Translations under genes and position numbers: made by a program
The notes under the pieces: generated by a model
Told to the model about the DNA's origin: nothing
Databases searched by the model: none
The model's input: the letters and a program-made list of their open reading frames with translations, nothing else
Source: Candidatus Blastococcus massiliensis AP3
Lineage (GTDB): Bacteria; Actinomycetota; Actinomycetes; Mycobacteriales; Geodermatophilaceae
DNA: 49,908 nucleotides
NCBI RefSeq assembly: GCF_000582785.1
Contig: NZ_HG931173.1
Span: 1,058,557-1,108,464, forward strand
Direction of reading: 5' to 3'
In this document: one piece after another, positions 42,032-49,908 of the stretch
How positions within the stretch are numbered: the stretch's first letter is position 1
How the letters are laid out: each line of letters opens with the position of its first letter

Positions 42032-42691
42032 TCAGCTCCCCGGAGCCGGCAGCAAGCCGCGCTCCACCGCCACGAGAACCGCCCGCGTCCGGTCGTCCAC
42101 ACCCAGCTTCGCGAAGACCCGCAGCAGGTGCGTCTTCACCGTCGCCTCGCCGATGAACAGCTGCCGCCCGATCTCGGCGTTGGTCAGACCGCGGGCGACG
42201 CCGGCCAGCACCTCGAGCTCACGCGGCGTGGGCGCGTCCACCGCCGGAGCACGCATCCGTGAGACCAGCCGGGCGGCAACCGGCGGCGCCAGCACCGTCT
42301 CGCCTCGCGCCGCCGCGCGCACCGCATCGGCCAACTGGGGCAGCGGGGTGTCCTTGAGCAGGTAGCCGGTCGCCCCCGCCTCCACCGCCCGCACGATGTC
42401 GGCGTCGGTGTCGTAGGTGGTGAGCACGAGCACCCGCACGCCGGGGTGGGCAGCCGCCAGCCGCTCGGTCGCCGTCACGCCGTCCATGCGCGGCATACGC
42501 AGGTCCATGAGGACGACGTCCGGCGCCAGCGACGCGACCATCGCCAGCGCCTCCAGTCCGTCCGCGGCCTCGCCCACCACGTCGAGGTCCGCCTGCGCCG
42601 CCAGCCAGGCGACCACTCCGCCGCGCACCACCGGGTGGTCGTCGACCACCAGCACCCGCACGGTCGGCCCGCCGGAGCCTTCCGCCGTCAT
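42032..42691 (-). CDS. NarL/FixJ-type response regulator
   Basis: This 219-residue protein has a receiver domain with Asp17-Asp18, phosphoacceptor Asp63 (VLMDLRMP), Thr91-Thr92 and Lys113 (YLLKDTP). Its LuxR-type helix-turn-helix reads TPRELEVLAGVARGLTNAEIGRQLFIGEATVKTHLLRVFAKL. Its ATG overlaps the kinase stop (ATGA), making it the last gene of the four-gene operon 45703 to 42032. It probably activates this same ABC transporter operon, as in LiaRS/DesKR-like systems. No terminator is obvious before the HNH promoter. Confidence 0.95.
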   Translation of the reverse strand: MTAEGSGGPTVRVLVVDDHPVVRGGVVAWLAAQADLDVVGEAADGLEALAMVASLAPDVVLMDLRMPRMDGVTATERLAAAHPGVRVLVLTTYDTDADIVRAVEAGATGYLLKDTPLPQLADAVRAAARGETVLAPPVAARLVSRMRAPAVDAPTPRELEVLAGVARGLTNAEIGRQLFIGEATVKTHLLRVFAKLGVDDRTRAVLVAVERGLLPAPGS

Positions 42692-43932
42692 CGAGCCGGC
42701 ACCCGGACCGTCACGCGCGTTCCCTCCCCCGGCGCCGAGCTGACGTCGACGGCACCGCCGACCTCCTCCGCGCGGTCACGCAGCCCCGCGAGCCCGACCC
42801 CCGCCACGGCGGCCGGGTCGAAGCCCACGCCGTCGTCCTCCACGTGCACCGACACCTGCGCAGCCTCCCCCGTGCCGACCCGGCCGAGCCGCAGGACCAC
42901 GGCCGACGCCGAGGCGTGCCGGCGCACGTTCGCCAGCGCCTCCTGCGCACCCCGCAGCAGCACGATCTCCTCCGCCCGGCTCAGCGCGGGCTCGCTGCCA
43001 CCCAGCGCGACCGTGTCGACCCGCGTGGCGATCCCGGTCTCCCGGCCGAACCGCTCCGCCAGTCGCTCCAGCGCCTCGACGAGAGTCGCCGAGTCCAGAG
43101 CCACCGGCGCGAAGGCGGCGACCATCGCCCGCGCCTCCGCGAGGTTCTCCCGGGCGACCTCCTCGATCACCGCCAGCCGCTCCGCGGCTGCCCCGGGCTC
43201 GTCCGGCAGCGCAGCGGCGGCGGTCTGCGCAAGGACGACGATGCTCGTGTAGCCCTGCGCCAGGGTGTCGTGCACCTCGCGGGCGAGCCGTTCGCGCTCG
43301 GCGACGATGCCCTGCTGGTGGTGCAGGGCGGCGAGCTCGGCGCGGGTGGACTCCAGCTCGAGGATCAGGGCCGCCCGTTGATCGCTCTGCTCCAGGACGC
43401 GGTGCACCCAGATGCCCATGGCCAGGCTGAAAACCAGCCCGACCAGGGTGGACCCGGGGCCCCACAGCGGTTCCTCGCCGCGCGTCCAGTCGACGAGCGG
43501 GCCGCTCGTCGCGGCGGCGGCCAGCGCGAACGTCCACGGCACCCCTTCGGCGGCCCGCTCGGCCAGGAACCAGACCTGGGAGTACGCGAGGAACATCAGG
43601 AACAGCAGCGACGGCTCGTGCCACGCGATGACCGCGACCGCGGCGACCATGACCGCCTGGTAGCCGAGGCGCCGGCGGACGTCCCGGGACAGCAGCGCCG
43701 GCCCGCCGAGGAGGAGGTAGGCCAGACCCCAGGCGCCGAGCGCGGCCAGCAGGAGAGGGCGTGACCCCTCGACGTCCACCACGAACACATTGCCGACCGC
43801 GACGGCGAACAGGACGGCGAAGGCGACGTGCAGGACGCCGATCGTGATGCGCCAGCCCCGCTCGGACAGCGGCGGCCCGCCGGGCTCCCCCGAGGCGGGG
43901 GGCCCGGCGGGCCGGGGCGACGACGACGTCAT
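42688..43932 (-). CDS. NarL-system sensor histidine kinase
   Basis: This 414-residue protein has about five or six membrane helices in residues 30-170, a coiled segment LELESTRAELAALHHQQ, then the HisKA_3 dimer helix with ERLAREVHDTLAQGYTSIV (phospho-His) and the ATPase motifs NVRRHASA, VHVEDDGVGFDP and GVGLAGLRDRAEEVGG. It signals to the response regulator encoded directly after it. The sensor part has little extracytoplasmic loop, so an in-membrane cue, such as a lipid or an antibiotic acting on the envelope, or cross-talk with the neighbouring exporter, is likely. ATG 43932 overlaps the permease stop by ATGA. Confidence 0.94.
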   Translation of the reverse strand: MTSSSPRPAGPPASGEPGGPPLSERGWRITIGVLHVAFAVLFAVAVGNVFVVDVEGSRPLLLAALGAWGLAYLLLGGPALLSRDVRRRLGYQAVMVAAVAVIAWHEPSLLFLMFLAYSQVWFLAERAAEGVPWTFALAAAATSGPLVDWTRGEEPLWGPGSTLVGLVFSLAMGIWVHRVLEQSDQRAALILELESTRAELAALHHQQGIVAERERLAREVHDTLAQGYTSIVVLAQTAAAALPDEPGAAAERLAVIEEVARENLAEARAMVAAFAPVALDSATLVEALERLAERFGRETGIATRVDTVALGGSEPALSRAEEIVLLRGAQEALANVRRHASASAVVLRLGRVGTGEAAQVSVHVEDDGVGFDPAAVAGVGLAGLRDRAEEVGGAVDVSSAPGEGTRVTVRVPAR

Positions 43933-44765
43933 CCCTCGCCCCGCCGCCAGCGGAACGTGCGCACGCAGACCATGACGCCGATGATCACCCATGCGACCAG
44001 GACCAGGGCAGTGGTCCCGTGCTCCCACGAACCGGCGACCTCGCCCGCGGCGGCCCTGTCCGGCAGGAAGACCGAGCGCATGCCCTGGGTCAGCCACTTG
44101 AGCGGGAAGACCGCGGCGACCTGCTGCATCCAGGCCGGCAGCTCCGCGAAGACGAAGAAAACGCCGGAGAAGAACTGCAGGACGACGGAGAAGCCGGTGA
44201 TGCCCGCGGACGCCGCCCGGGCGCTGCCGACGAACGGCGAGACCGCGATCCCGAGCACCGTCCCGGCGAGGATCCCCAGGACGGCGACCCATGCGAACGT
44301 GAACCAGCGCCCGGCGTCGGCCGGCATCGGCACGTCGTAGGCCAGCGAGGCGACGGTCAGCAGGACCGCCAGCTGTGCCGCCGTCGTCACCACGACCTGG
44401 CCGGCCTTGCCGATCACGTACGACGACGGCGGCGTCCCGAGCACCTGGAGCCGGACGAGGTCACCACGCTCGCGCTCCTCGGCGATCGCGATGCCGACGG
44501 CCTGGAAGCTGGTCAGCATGATCCCGGTGGCCGCGATGCCGGCCAGGAAGTAGTCCTCGAACCGCACGCCGGGCCCGGTCGTCTGGCCACCGAACACCGA
44601 GCCGAAGATCAGCAGCATGATCACCGGATAGGCGAAGGAGAACACCACCTGGCCCGGGTCGCGCAGGTAGAGCCGCAGCTCCAGCGCGATGCGGGCGACG
44701 CCGATCGGGAGTGCGCCCGGCGGTGCCGGGCGGACGTCGGCGGGCAGTGCGGTCGTGGTGGTCAT
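43929..44765 (-). CDS. ABC-2 type exporter permease
   Basis: This 278-residue protein has six hydrophobic segments and the ABC-2 pattern: LELRLYLRDPGQVVFSFAYPVIMLLIFG, a coupling region IAEERERGDLVRLQVLGTPPSSYVIGK, and FFSGVFFVFAELPAWMQQVAAVFPLKWLTQGMR. This is the DrrB/NodJ-like type found with DrrA-like ATPases. ATG 44765 overlaps the ATPase stop (ATGA) and its own stop overlaps the kinase start, so all four genes are tightly coupled. Drug or envelope-lipid export is probable by family. Confidence 0.93.
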   Translation of the reverse strand: MTTTTALPADVRPAPPGALPIGVARIALELRLYLRDPGQVVFSFAYPVIMLLIFGSVFGGQTTGPGVRFEDYFLAGIAATGIMLTSFQAVGIAIAEERERGDLVRLQVLGTPPSSYVIGKAGQVVVTTAAQLAVLLTVASLAYDVPMPADAGRWFTFAWVAVLGILAGTVLGIAVSPFVGSARAASAGITGFSVVLQFFSGVFFVFAELPAWMQQVAAVFPLKWLTQGMRSVFLPDRAAAGEVAGSWEHGTTALVLVAWVIIGVMVCVRTFRWRRGEG

Positions 44766-45703
44766 CGCGGGCCTCCGTCGGCGGTGAGCTCGGCGCCGGA
44801 CACCGGGGAGGCGCCGACGAGGTGCAGGTAGACCTCCTCGAGCCCGGGCCTGGTCACGGTGAGGTCCGGGAGATCCACCCGCGGACCGCCGGCGAGCAGG
44901 TCGCGCAGCACGGCCGCGGGCTCGGTGGTGACCACCGTCCGGAAGCCGCCGTCCTCCCGCCAGCGCACGGTCGAGCGCAGCCGGAGCTCGCCGCCCATCT
45001 CCTCCGGAGGGCCGACGTCGACCAGCCGTCCCGCGTCGATGACCCCGACCCGATCGGCCAGGTGCGCGGCCTCGTCCAGGTAGTGGGTGGTCAGCAGGAT
45101 CGTCGTCCCGCCGGCCCGCAGCCCCTCCAGCACCGCCCAGAACTGGCGGCGGGCCACCGGGTCCATCCCGGTGGTCGGCTCGTCGAGGAACAGCAGCTCC
45201 GGCCGGCCCTGCATGCTCAGCGCCACCTCGAGACGGCGGCGCTGGCCGCCGGAGAGCCGGGCCGCCCGCGTGCCGGCCGCTTCCTGCAGGCCGACCGCGG
45301 CGATGAGCGCGTCGGTGTCCTCCGCGAGTGCGTGGTAGACGCCGAAGTGGTCGAGCGTCTCCCGGACGGTCAGCGCATCGCCCACGCCGGTGGCCTGCCC
45401 GACCACGCCGATCCGGTCGCGCCACCCCCGTGCGCCCGTGGCCGGGTCCTCGCCGAGGACGCGGACGTCCCCGCCGTCACGCGAGCGCAGCCCTTCCAGG
45501 ATCTCGACGGTCGTGGTCTTGCCCGCGCCGTTGGGGCCGAGCAGCGCGAAGACCTCACCGCGGCGGACGTCGAGGTCGAGCCCGTCCACCACGGCGCGGC
45601 CGGCGTACCGCTTGACCAGGCCGCGCACCCGCACGGCCGGCGGCTCCCTCCCGGGTACCGCCGCGAGCTTGCGAGTGGTGGGGAGGAGGGAGTCCTTGTG
45701 CAT
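44762..45703 (-). CDS. ABC exporter ATP-binding protein (DrrA type)
   Basis: This 313-residue protein has Walker A GPNGAGKTTT, GVVGQATGVGDALTVRETL (Q-loop), signature RLSGGQRRRLEVALSM, Walker B LLFLDEPTTGMDPVARR and the TTHYLDEA switch. A C-terminal accessory domain ends LEEVYLHL, typical of DrrA-like drug exporters. It heads the operon ATPase-permease-kinase-regulator. ATG 45703 is preceded by CAGGCT six bases upstream and no ribosome site, consistent with leaderless expression. An upstream in-frame extension is Arg-rich and unlikely. Confidence 0.94.
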   Translation of the reverse strand: MHKDSLLPTTRKLAAVPGREPPAVRVRGLVKRYAGRAVVDGLDLDVRRGEVFALLGPNGAGKTTTVEILEGLRSRDGGDVRVLGEDPATGARGWRDRIGVVGQATGVGDALTVRETLDHFGVYHALAEDTDALIAAVGLQEAAGTRAARLSGGQRRRLEVALSMQGRPELLFLDEPTTGMDPVARRQFWAVLEGLRAGGTTILLTTHYLDEAAHLADRVGVIDAGRLVDVGPPEEMGGELRLRSTVRWREDGGFRTVVTTEPAAVLRDLLAGGPRVDLPDLTVTRPGLEEVYLHLVGASPVSGAELTADGGPR

Positions 45704-45793
45704 GCAGCGAGCCTGTCGGCGCCGGCGTCCGTCCGGGACCGCCGAATTGCTGGTCCGGCGTCCACCGACCGGTGGACGCGCGCCCTCCACCGG

Positions 45794-46207
45794 TCAGGGA
45801 GGACCGTCCGGACCCACCTCGGGGCGGGCCACCGCCGCCGCCAGTCGCTTCGGCGCCCGGAGGCAGTAGGTGTCGGTGACCAGCTCGGCGACCTCCTCCC
45901 AGTCGACGGTGTCGTCCAGGCGCAGGCCCACCTCGTCGCCGCGCCACGGCGGGGCGAAGAACGGCGGGCCGGTCCGCCGCAGGGTCTCCAGCTCCAGCCC
46001 CGACGAGCGGAAGGTGAGGATCTCGCACGGGCCGGATGTGCCGGCGGCCCGCGCGTGGGCCTGCGGCCGGCCGTCCTCGATGTCGAGCAGGTGCGCGAAC
46101 GTCCGGCCCCGGACCCGCCACCGCGTGCCCACCCAGGCCGGCTCCTCGTACGCCTCCGGAAGCGCCAGCGCGACCGCGCGCACGCCGGCGAGGAGTTCAT
46201 CGTCCAC
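45794..46207 (-). CDS. MmcQ/YjbR-family protein (second member)
   Basis: This 137-residue protein has VRAVALALPEAYEEPAW, the strand TRWRVRGRTFAHLLDIED, FFAPPWRGDEVGLRLDD and the closing helix VAELVTDTYCLRAPKRLAAAV, the MmcQ/YjbR pattern also seen at 23598-23987. GTG 46207 has a strong GGGAGGG site, so this start is preferred over ATG 46252 or ATG 46354. The function of the family is not settled. It lies divergent from the Ada-AlkA gene. Confidence 0.85.
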   Translation of the reverse strand: MDDELLAGVRAVALALPEAYEEPAWVGTRWRVRGRTFAHLLDIEDGRPQAHARAAGTSGPCEILTFRSSGLELETLRRTGPPFFAPPWRGDEVGLRLDDTVDWEEVAELVTDTYCLRAPKRLAAAVARPEVGPDGPP

Positions 46208-46352
46208 GTCGTCCCTCCCGCCGTCCCGCGGCCGGACCCGCGGCGCCGTCATGGTGGACGACGGGTCCGACAGCCGGAACTCGCCGGCCAGCGCCTTGGC
46301 GACGTCCGAAAACCGCCAGAGGAGGACGCGGCCTGCTGTCATGCTCGTTGCC

Positions 46353-47879
46353 ATGACACCGCCGCTGGAGCACGAGCGCTGCTACCGCGCCGTCGCCGGC
46401 CGCGACGCCCGGTTCGACGGCTGGTTCTTCACGGCGGTCCGGACCACCGGCATCTACTGCCGCCCCTCCTGCCCGGCGCGCACGCCGAAGCCGTCCAACG
46501 TCTCCTTCTTCAGCACCGCGGCGGCCGCCCAGGCCTCCGGCTACCGCGCCTGCCGCCGGTGCCGCCCGGACGCCAGCCCCGGCTCCCCCGAGTGGGACGT
46601 CCGTGCCGACGTCGTCGCCCGTGCCATGCGGCTGCTCGCCGACGGCGAGGTCGAGCGCACCGGCGTTCCGGGGCTGGCCCGGCGGCTGGGCTACTCCGAG
46701 CGCCAGCTGCACCGCCTCCTGGTGGCCGAACTGGGGGTCGGCGCCCTGGCCCTGGCCCGCGCCCAGCGGGCGCAGACCGCCCGGCTGCTCATCGAGACGA
46801 CCGAGCTGCCGATGGCCGACGTCGCCTTCGCCGCCGGCTTCGCCAGCATCCGCCAGTTCAACGACACGATCCGCGAGGTCTTCGCGGCGACCCCGACCGA
46901 CCTCCGGCACATCCCGGCCCGGGCGGCGACCGGGTCTCCCGGCGAGCTGACCCTGCGACTGGCCGCCCGGGCGCCGTTCACGGCGGAGGAGGTCCTGCTG
47001 TTCCTCGGTGCGCACGCCGTCCCGGGGCTCGAGGAGTGGGACGGGGCCACCTTCTCGCGGGTACTCGACCTGCCCCACGGGCCCGGTGTCGTCTCCCTCT
47101 CCCCCGCTCCCGACGGCAGCGCGGCGGTGACCGCGCGGCTGCGCCTGAGCAGGCTGGGCGACCTCGGCGTCGCGGTCAGCCGCTGTCGCCGCATGCTCGA
47201 CCTGGACGCCGACCCCGTGGCGGTCGACGACGTCCTCGGCGCCGATCCCGCGCTCGCCCGTCTCGTGGCCGCCGCTCCCGGTCGCCGCGTGCCGGGCTCC
47301 CCCGACGGGCCCGAGCTCGCCGTGCGTGCGGTGCTCGGCCAGCAGGTCTCGGTCGCCGGCGCCCGGACGCTGACCGCCCGCCTGCTCACGGCGGCCGGCG
47401 TTCCGCTGCCCACCCCGGTCGGCACGCTCACGCACGCCTTCCCCCGCCCCGAGACACTCGCCGCGGCCGACCTCACGACCGTGGGCCTGACCGGCGCACG
47501 ACGGGCGACCGTGCACGCGCTGGCGACGGCGCTGGCCGACGGCGGCCTCGCCCTGGACCCCGGCACCGACCGGGAGGAGGCCGGACGCGCGCTGCTCGCC
47601 GTCCGCGGCGTAGGCCCCTGGACGGCGGCGCTGGTGGCGCTGCGCGGTCTGGCCGACCCCGACGTGTGGCTGCCCGGCGACCTGGCGTTGCGCCGCTCCC
47701 TGAGCGCCGTGGGCAGCACCGACGCCGAAGCCGCCACCCGCTGGCGTCCGTGGCGTTCCTACGCGGTGATGCACCTGTGGGCGCTCGCCGCGCCGTCCTT
47801 CTTCACCCGCCCGGCCACTGCAGTTCCTCTCCCACTCCGCCCGGCCGCCGCGCCGGTCCCTTCCGAACGGAGCGCCTGA
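46353..47879 (+). CDS. alkA: Ada-AlkA fusion: methylphosphotriester sensor plus 3-methyladenine DNA glycosylase
   Basis: This 508-residue protein has three parts. Residues 1-75 form the Ada zinc domain with Cys36, Cys40, Cys67 and Cys70 (GIYCRPSC and ACRRCRPD), where one Cys accepts a methyl group from DNA phosphotriesters. Residues about 85-190 are an AraC-type helix-turn-helix (GLARRLGYSERQLHRLL, MADVAFAAGFASIRQFNDTIRE). Residues about 200-490 are an AlkA-like glycosylase with QQVSVAGARTL, the hairpin GVGPWTAALVALR and catalytic Asp in LPGDLALRR. It both senses and repairs alkylation damage. CATGCT lies seven bases before ATG 46353. The gene overlaps ogt. Confidence 0.95.
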   Translation: MTPPLEHERCYRAVAGRDARFDGWFFTAVRTTGIYCRPSCPARTPKPSNVSFFSTAAAAQASGYRACRRCRPDASPGSPEWDVRADVVARAMRLLADGEVERTGVPGLARRLGYSERQLHRLLVAELGVGALALARAQRAQTARLLIETTELPMADVAFAAGFASIRQFNDTIREVFAATPTDLRHIPARAATGSPGELTLRLAARAPFTAEEVLLFLGAHAVPGLEEWDGATFSRVLDLPHGPGVVSLSPAPDGSAAVTARLRLSRLGDLGVAVSRCRRMLDLDADPVAVDDVLGADPALARLVAAAPGRRVPGSPDGPELAVRAVLGQQVSVAGARTLTARLLTAAGVPLPTPVGTLTHAFPRPETLAAADLTTVGLTGARRATVHALATALADGGLALDPGTDREEAGRALLAVRGVGPWTAALVALRGLADPDVWLPGDLALRRSLSAVGSTDAEAATRWRPWRSYAVMHLWALAAPSFFTRPATAVPLPLRPAAAPVPSERSA

Positions 47880-48415
47880 TGACCGCACTCCCCGCCCGGT
47901 ACGCCACCGTGGCCACCCCGCCCGGGCCCTTCACCGTCGTGGTCACCGACGCCCCCGACGGCCGGTCCGTGGTGCTCGCCAGCGGCTGGACCGACGACGT
48001 CTCCGCACTCCTGCCCGTGGTGCACCGGTCCCTGCGCCCCACCTGGGTCGAGCACGAGGACCGGCTCCCCGTCCTCGACGCCGTCGAGGCCTTCTTCGCC
48101 GGCGACATGACCGCCATCGACGACGTGCCGGTGCGCCAGCGCTCGGGCCCATTCCTCGAGGACGCCTGGGAGGTGCTGCGCACCGTCCCCGCGGGCGAGC
48201 CGGACACCTATGCGGGCTTCGCCGCCCGCTGCGGGCGACCGGCGGCCGTCCGCGCGGCGGCCAACGCCTGCGCGCGGAACGCCGCCGCCCTGTTCGTCCC
48301 CTGCCACCGGGTACTGGGCTCGAGCGGCGGCCTCGGCGGCTTCCGCTGGGGGACGGCGGTCAAGCGCCAGCTCCTGGAGCACGAGGCGCTGCACGCGCCG
48401 GTCGCCGCCGCCTGA
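47879..48415 (+). CDS. ogt: Methylated-DNA-[protein]-cysteine S-methyltransferase
   Basis: This 178-residue suicide repair protein removes O6-methyl groups from guanine. The acceptor Cys142 lies in LFVPCHRVLGSSGGLGGFRWG, after a DNA-binding helix-turn-helix with RAAANACARNAA (arginine finger region). ATG 47879 shares one base with the AlkA stop (TGATG), so the two alkylation-repair proteins are co-translated. In Escherichia coli Ada the same activity is fused to the Ada sensor; here it is a separate gene beside an Ada-AlkA fusion. Confidence 0.95.
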   Translation: MTALPARYATVATPPGPFTVVVTDAPDGRSVVLASGWTDDVSALLPVVHRSLRPTWVEHEDRLPVLDAVEAFFAGDMTAIDDVPVRQRSGPFLEDAWEVLRTVPAGEPDTYAGFAARCGRPAAVRAAANACARNAAALFVPCHRVLGSSGGLGGFRWGTAVKRQLLEHEALHAPVAAA

Positions 48416-48452
48416 TCCGGAACTGTCGGACCCGTCGGGCACCCTGCCGGGC

Positions 48453-49574
48453 ATGGACGCCGCTTCCCTGTTGCTCGGGCTCCTCCTGGGTGCGCTGCTG
48501 GCCACCGCAGCCACGCTCGGGGCCGTGGCCGTACGCGGCCGCCGGAGCCCCGCCGACACCGGACTCGAGCCGGTGCACGAGTCCCTCGACCACCTCCACC
48601 GGCTGCTGGCCGGGATGGAGCGTGCCCGCGCCACCGCCCACGGGGAGCTGCGCGAGCAGGTCGGCACCGTGAACCAGACCTCCGCCCAGCTGAGGCAGGA
48701 GACGGCCGCCCTGGTCACCGCGCTGCGCACGCCCCACGTCCGCGGCCGGTGGGGCGAGGTGCAGCTGCGTCGGGTGGTCGAGCTGGCCGGCCTGCTCGAG
48801 CACTGCGACTTCGTGGAGCAGCCCGCGGGCAGCAACGACGAGGGCGCCGGCGTGCGCCCCGACCTCGTCGTCACCCTTGCCGACTGCCGGCAGGTGGTCG
48901 TCGACGCCAAGGTGCCCTTCACCGGCTACATCGAGGCGGTGCAGGCCACCGACCAGGCCGTCCGCGACCAGCGGGTGGCGATGCACGCCCGGCAGCTGCG
49001 CACCCACGTCGACGCGCTGGCGGCCCGCCGCTACCCCACCGCGTTCCGGCCGGCGGCGCCGTTCACCGTCCTGTTCGTCCCCTCCGACGGCTTCCTCATC
49101 ACCGCGCTCGAAGCCGAGCCCGGCCTGCTCGAGTACGGCTTCACCCGGGACGTGGTGCTCGCGACCCCGAGCACCCTGCTGGCCCTGCTCCGCACGGTGG
49201 CGTACTCGTGGCGGCAGGAACGGCTCGCGCGGGACGCCGACCAGGTGCTCGAGGTGGGGCGCCGCCTGCACGCCCGGCTCTCGACCCTGTCGGGCCACCT
49301 CACCCGGCTCGGCTCGGCCCTCGGCTCGACCATGGCGAGGTTCAACGAGACGGTGGGCTCCTACGAGCGCTCCGTGCTCACCGCCGCACGTCGCTTCGAC
49401 GACCTCGGGGTCGCCGAGCAGCCGGTGCCCACCCCCACACCGCTCGAGGCGACGGTGCGCACCCTGCGGCCGGAGCCGGCGGACGACTCCGACGGCGTCC
49501 TGGTCGACGGGGAGGACCGGTTCGACCCGCTGCGCCGGCACGAGCACGAGGAGCGGAGCGGCACCCACGGCTGA
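48453..49574 (+). CDS. rmuC: DNA recombination protein RmuC
   Basis: This 373-residue protein has an N-terminal membrane helix (LLLGLLLGALLATAATLGAVAV), a coiled-coil stretch with HGELREQVGTVNQTSAQLRQE, then the RmuC nuclease-like core RGRWGEVQLRRVVELAGLLEHCDF, RPDLVVTLADCRQVVVDAKVPF and FTVLFVPSDGFLITAL, with an acidic Pro-rich tail. VDAKVPF resembles the D-x-K part of a PD-(D/E)XK site. RmuC limits inversions at short inverted repeats. ATG 48453 is seven bases after CACCCT. It follows the repair genes, with 37 bases to ogt. Confidence 0.94.
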   Translation: MDAASLLLGLLLGALLATAATLGAVAVRGRRSPADTGLEPVHESLDHLHRLLAGMERARATAHGELREQVGTVNQTSAQLRQETAALVTALRTPHVRGRWGEVQLRRVVELAGLLEHCDFVEQPAGSNDEGAGVRPDLVVTLADCRQVVVDAKVPFTGYIEAVQATDQAVRDQRVAMHARQLRTHVDALAARRYPTAFRPAAPFTVLFVPSDGFLITALEAEPGLLEYGFTRDVVLATPSTLLALLRTVAYSWRQERLARDADQVLEVGRRLHARLSTLSGHLTRLGSALGSTMARFNETVGSYERSVLTAARRFDDLGVAEQPVPTPTPLEATVRTLRPEPADDSDGVLVDGEDRFDPLRRHEHEERSGTHG

Positions 49575-49752
49575 GGGCGCCCCCTGGGTCCACCCCACCC
49601 CGCCAGTCCCACTGCTCACCCTGCGTCGCCAACCGCACACAGCGAGAGGCGCGACGCGGCCTCGTCTTCCGCCGCTGTTGCCTTCGCGCTCGCTACCGTG
49701 AGCATCGGGAGACGGCCGTCCGGGCCCGACCGCGGTGGAACGGAGGTGTGCC

Positions 49753-49908
49753 ATGACCTCGGCGAGTACAGCCGACGCATGGCGGCAGGGCGGGGCCTAC
49801 TCCGACCGGTCGTTCCCCGGGTCGCGGATGCCCCGGGACGACCGCCCGGTCGGCCACGACCGCAGCGGCCGCCCCGTGCGCCCCGCCGTGCCGCCGCGCG
49901 GCCGGCCC
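49753..49908 (+). CDS. N-terminus of an unidentified protein (cut by window)
   Basis: ATG 49753 has a good GGAGGTG site upstream and the frame stays open to the edge, 52 codons. The visible part is hydrophilic and rich in Arg, Pro, Asp and Ser (for example GSRMPRDDRPVGHDRSGRPVRP), a disordered extension common before membrane domains in actinobacteria. A TACCGT at 49694-49699 could be its -10, giving a leader of about 45 bases. No family can be named. Confidence 0.6.
   Translation, partial: MTSASTADAWRQGGAYSDRSFPGSRMPRDDRPVGHDRSGRPVRPAVPPRGRP

Noticed and set aside
44711-48415. 1234-codon plus-strand open frame
   Set aside because: It crosses several genuine genes in other frames and reads as Arg/Pro/Gly-rich shadow; only its last part coincides with ogt, which has its own start.

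Overview
The window is GC-rich chromosomal DNA (about 73% G+C by eye) from an actinobacterium. The mixture of genes and the repeated GGCGCC-centred intergenic palindromes suggest Geodermatophilaceae (Blastococcus, Modestobacter or Geodermatophilus type); that placement is an inference from remembered protein styles, not a search. I see about 53 real protein genes on both strands, with no tRNA, rRNA, CRISPR array, insertion sequence or prophage. Many genes share 1-8 bases with the next (ATGA, GTGA, TGATG), so short operons dominate. About twenty genes have an NANNNT hexamer 6-10 bases before the start codon, mostly with no Shine-Dalgarno sequence, as expected for leaderless mRNAs.

Layout. 1-2603 (minus): an ABC exporter with an FtsX-like permease (cut by the window edge) and two ATPases. 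2777-4819: a CsbD-like stress protein, a DUF559-type nuclease-fold protein bracketed by paired palindromes, and an unusual SRPBCC-Nudix fusion. 4856-9034 (plus): a sulfate-assimilation block with an Rrf2 regulator, cysC, a 28-residue leader peptide with attenuator-like hairpins, sulfite reductase, a small zinc-ribbon protein, cysH, then a pterin dehydratase. 9095-10332: a HipA-like kinase coupled to a DUF3037 protein. 10379-16076: a DUF1990 protein, an ABC-2 exporter with a 35-residue membrane peptide, an FNT-family channel, an inositol-monophosphatase-like protein with a changed metal motif, and gabD2. 16115-21065: a molybdopterin oxidoreductase with its flavin reductase, divergent from sdhCAB, with a DtxR/IdeR-like box between them.

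21182-31774: a membrane GGDEF-EAL protein, small conserved proteins, a lipoprotein, a luciferase-like monooxygenase, a LURP-one-like protein, a PspC-domain protein, selO and an acyltransferase-SGNH protein. 31793-34526: an ECF41-type regulatory island (promoter-like TGTCACA site, carboxymuconolactone-decarboxylase-like gene, ECF41 sigma factor whose regulatory domain is split off by a one-base frame change, flavin oxidoreductase). 34548-41932: a polysaccharide deacetylase lipoprotein, an alpha/beta hydrolase, ychF, a secreted DUF6351 tannase-like protein, a cupin and a DUF222-HNH protein. 42032-45703 (minus): a four-gene ABC exporter/two-component operon. 46353-49574 (plus): DNA repair genes (Ada-AlkA fusion, ogt, rmuC), then the start of an unidentified gene at the right edge.

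Most of this is ordinary housekeeping sequence. The most unusual signals are the palindrome family placed at 3' ends of genes, including a copy with compensatory arm changes; the sulfur leader peptide with mutually exclusive hairpins; the split ECF41 sigma factor beside its likely promoter; and the HipA-DUF3037 pair.
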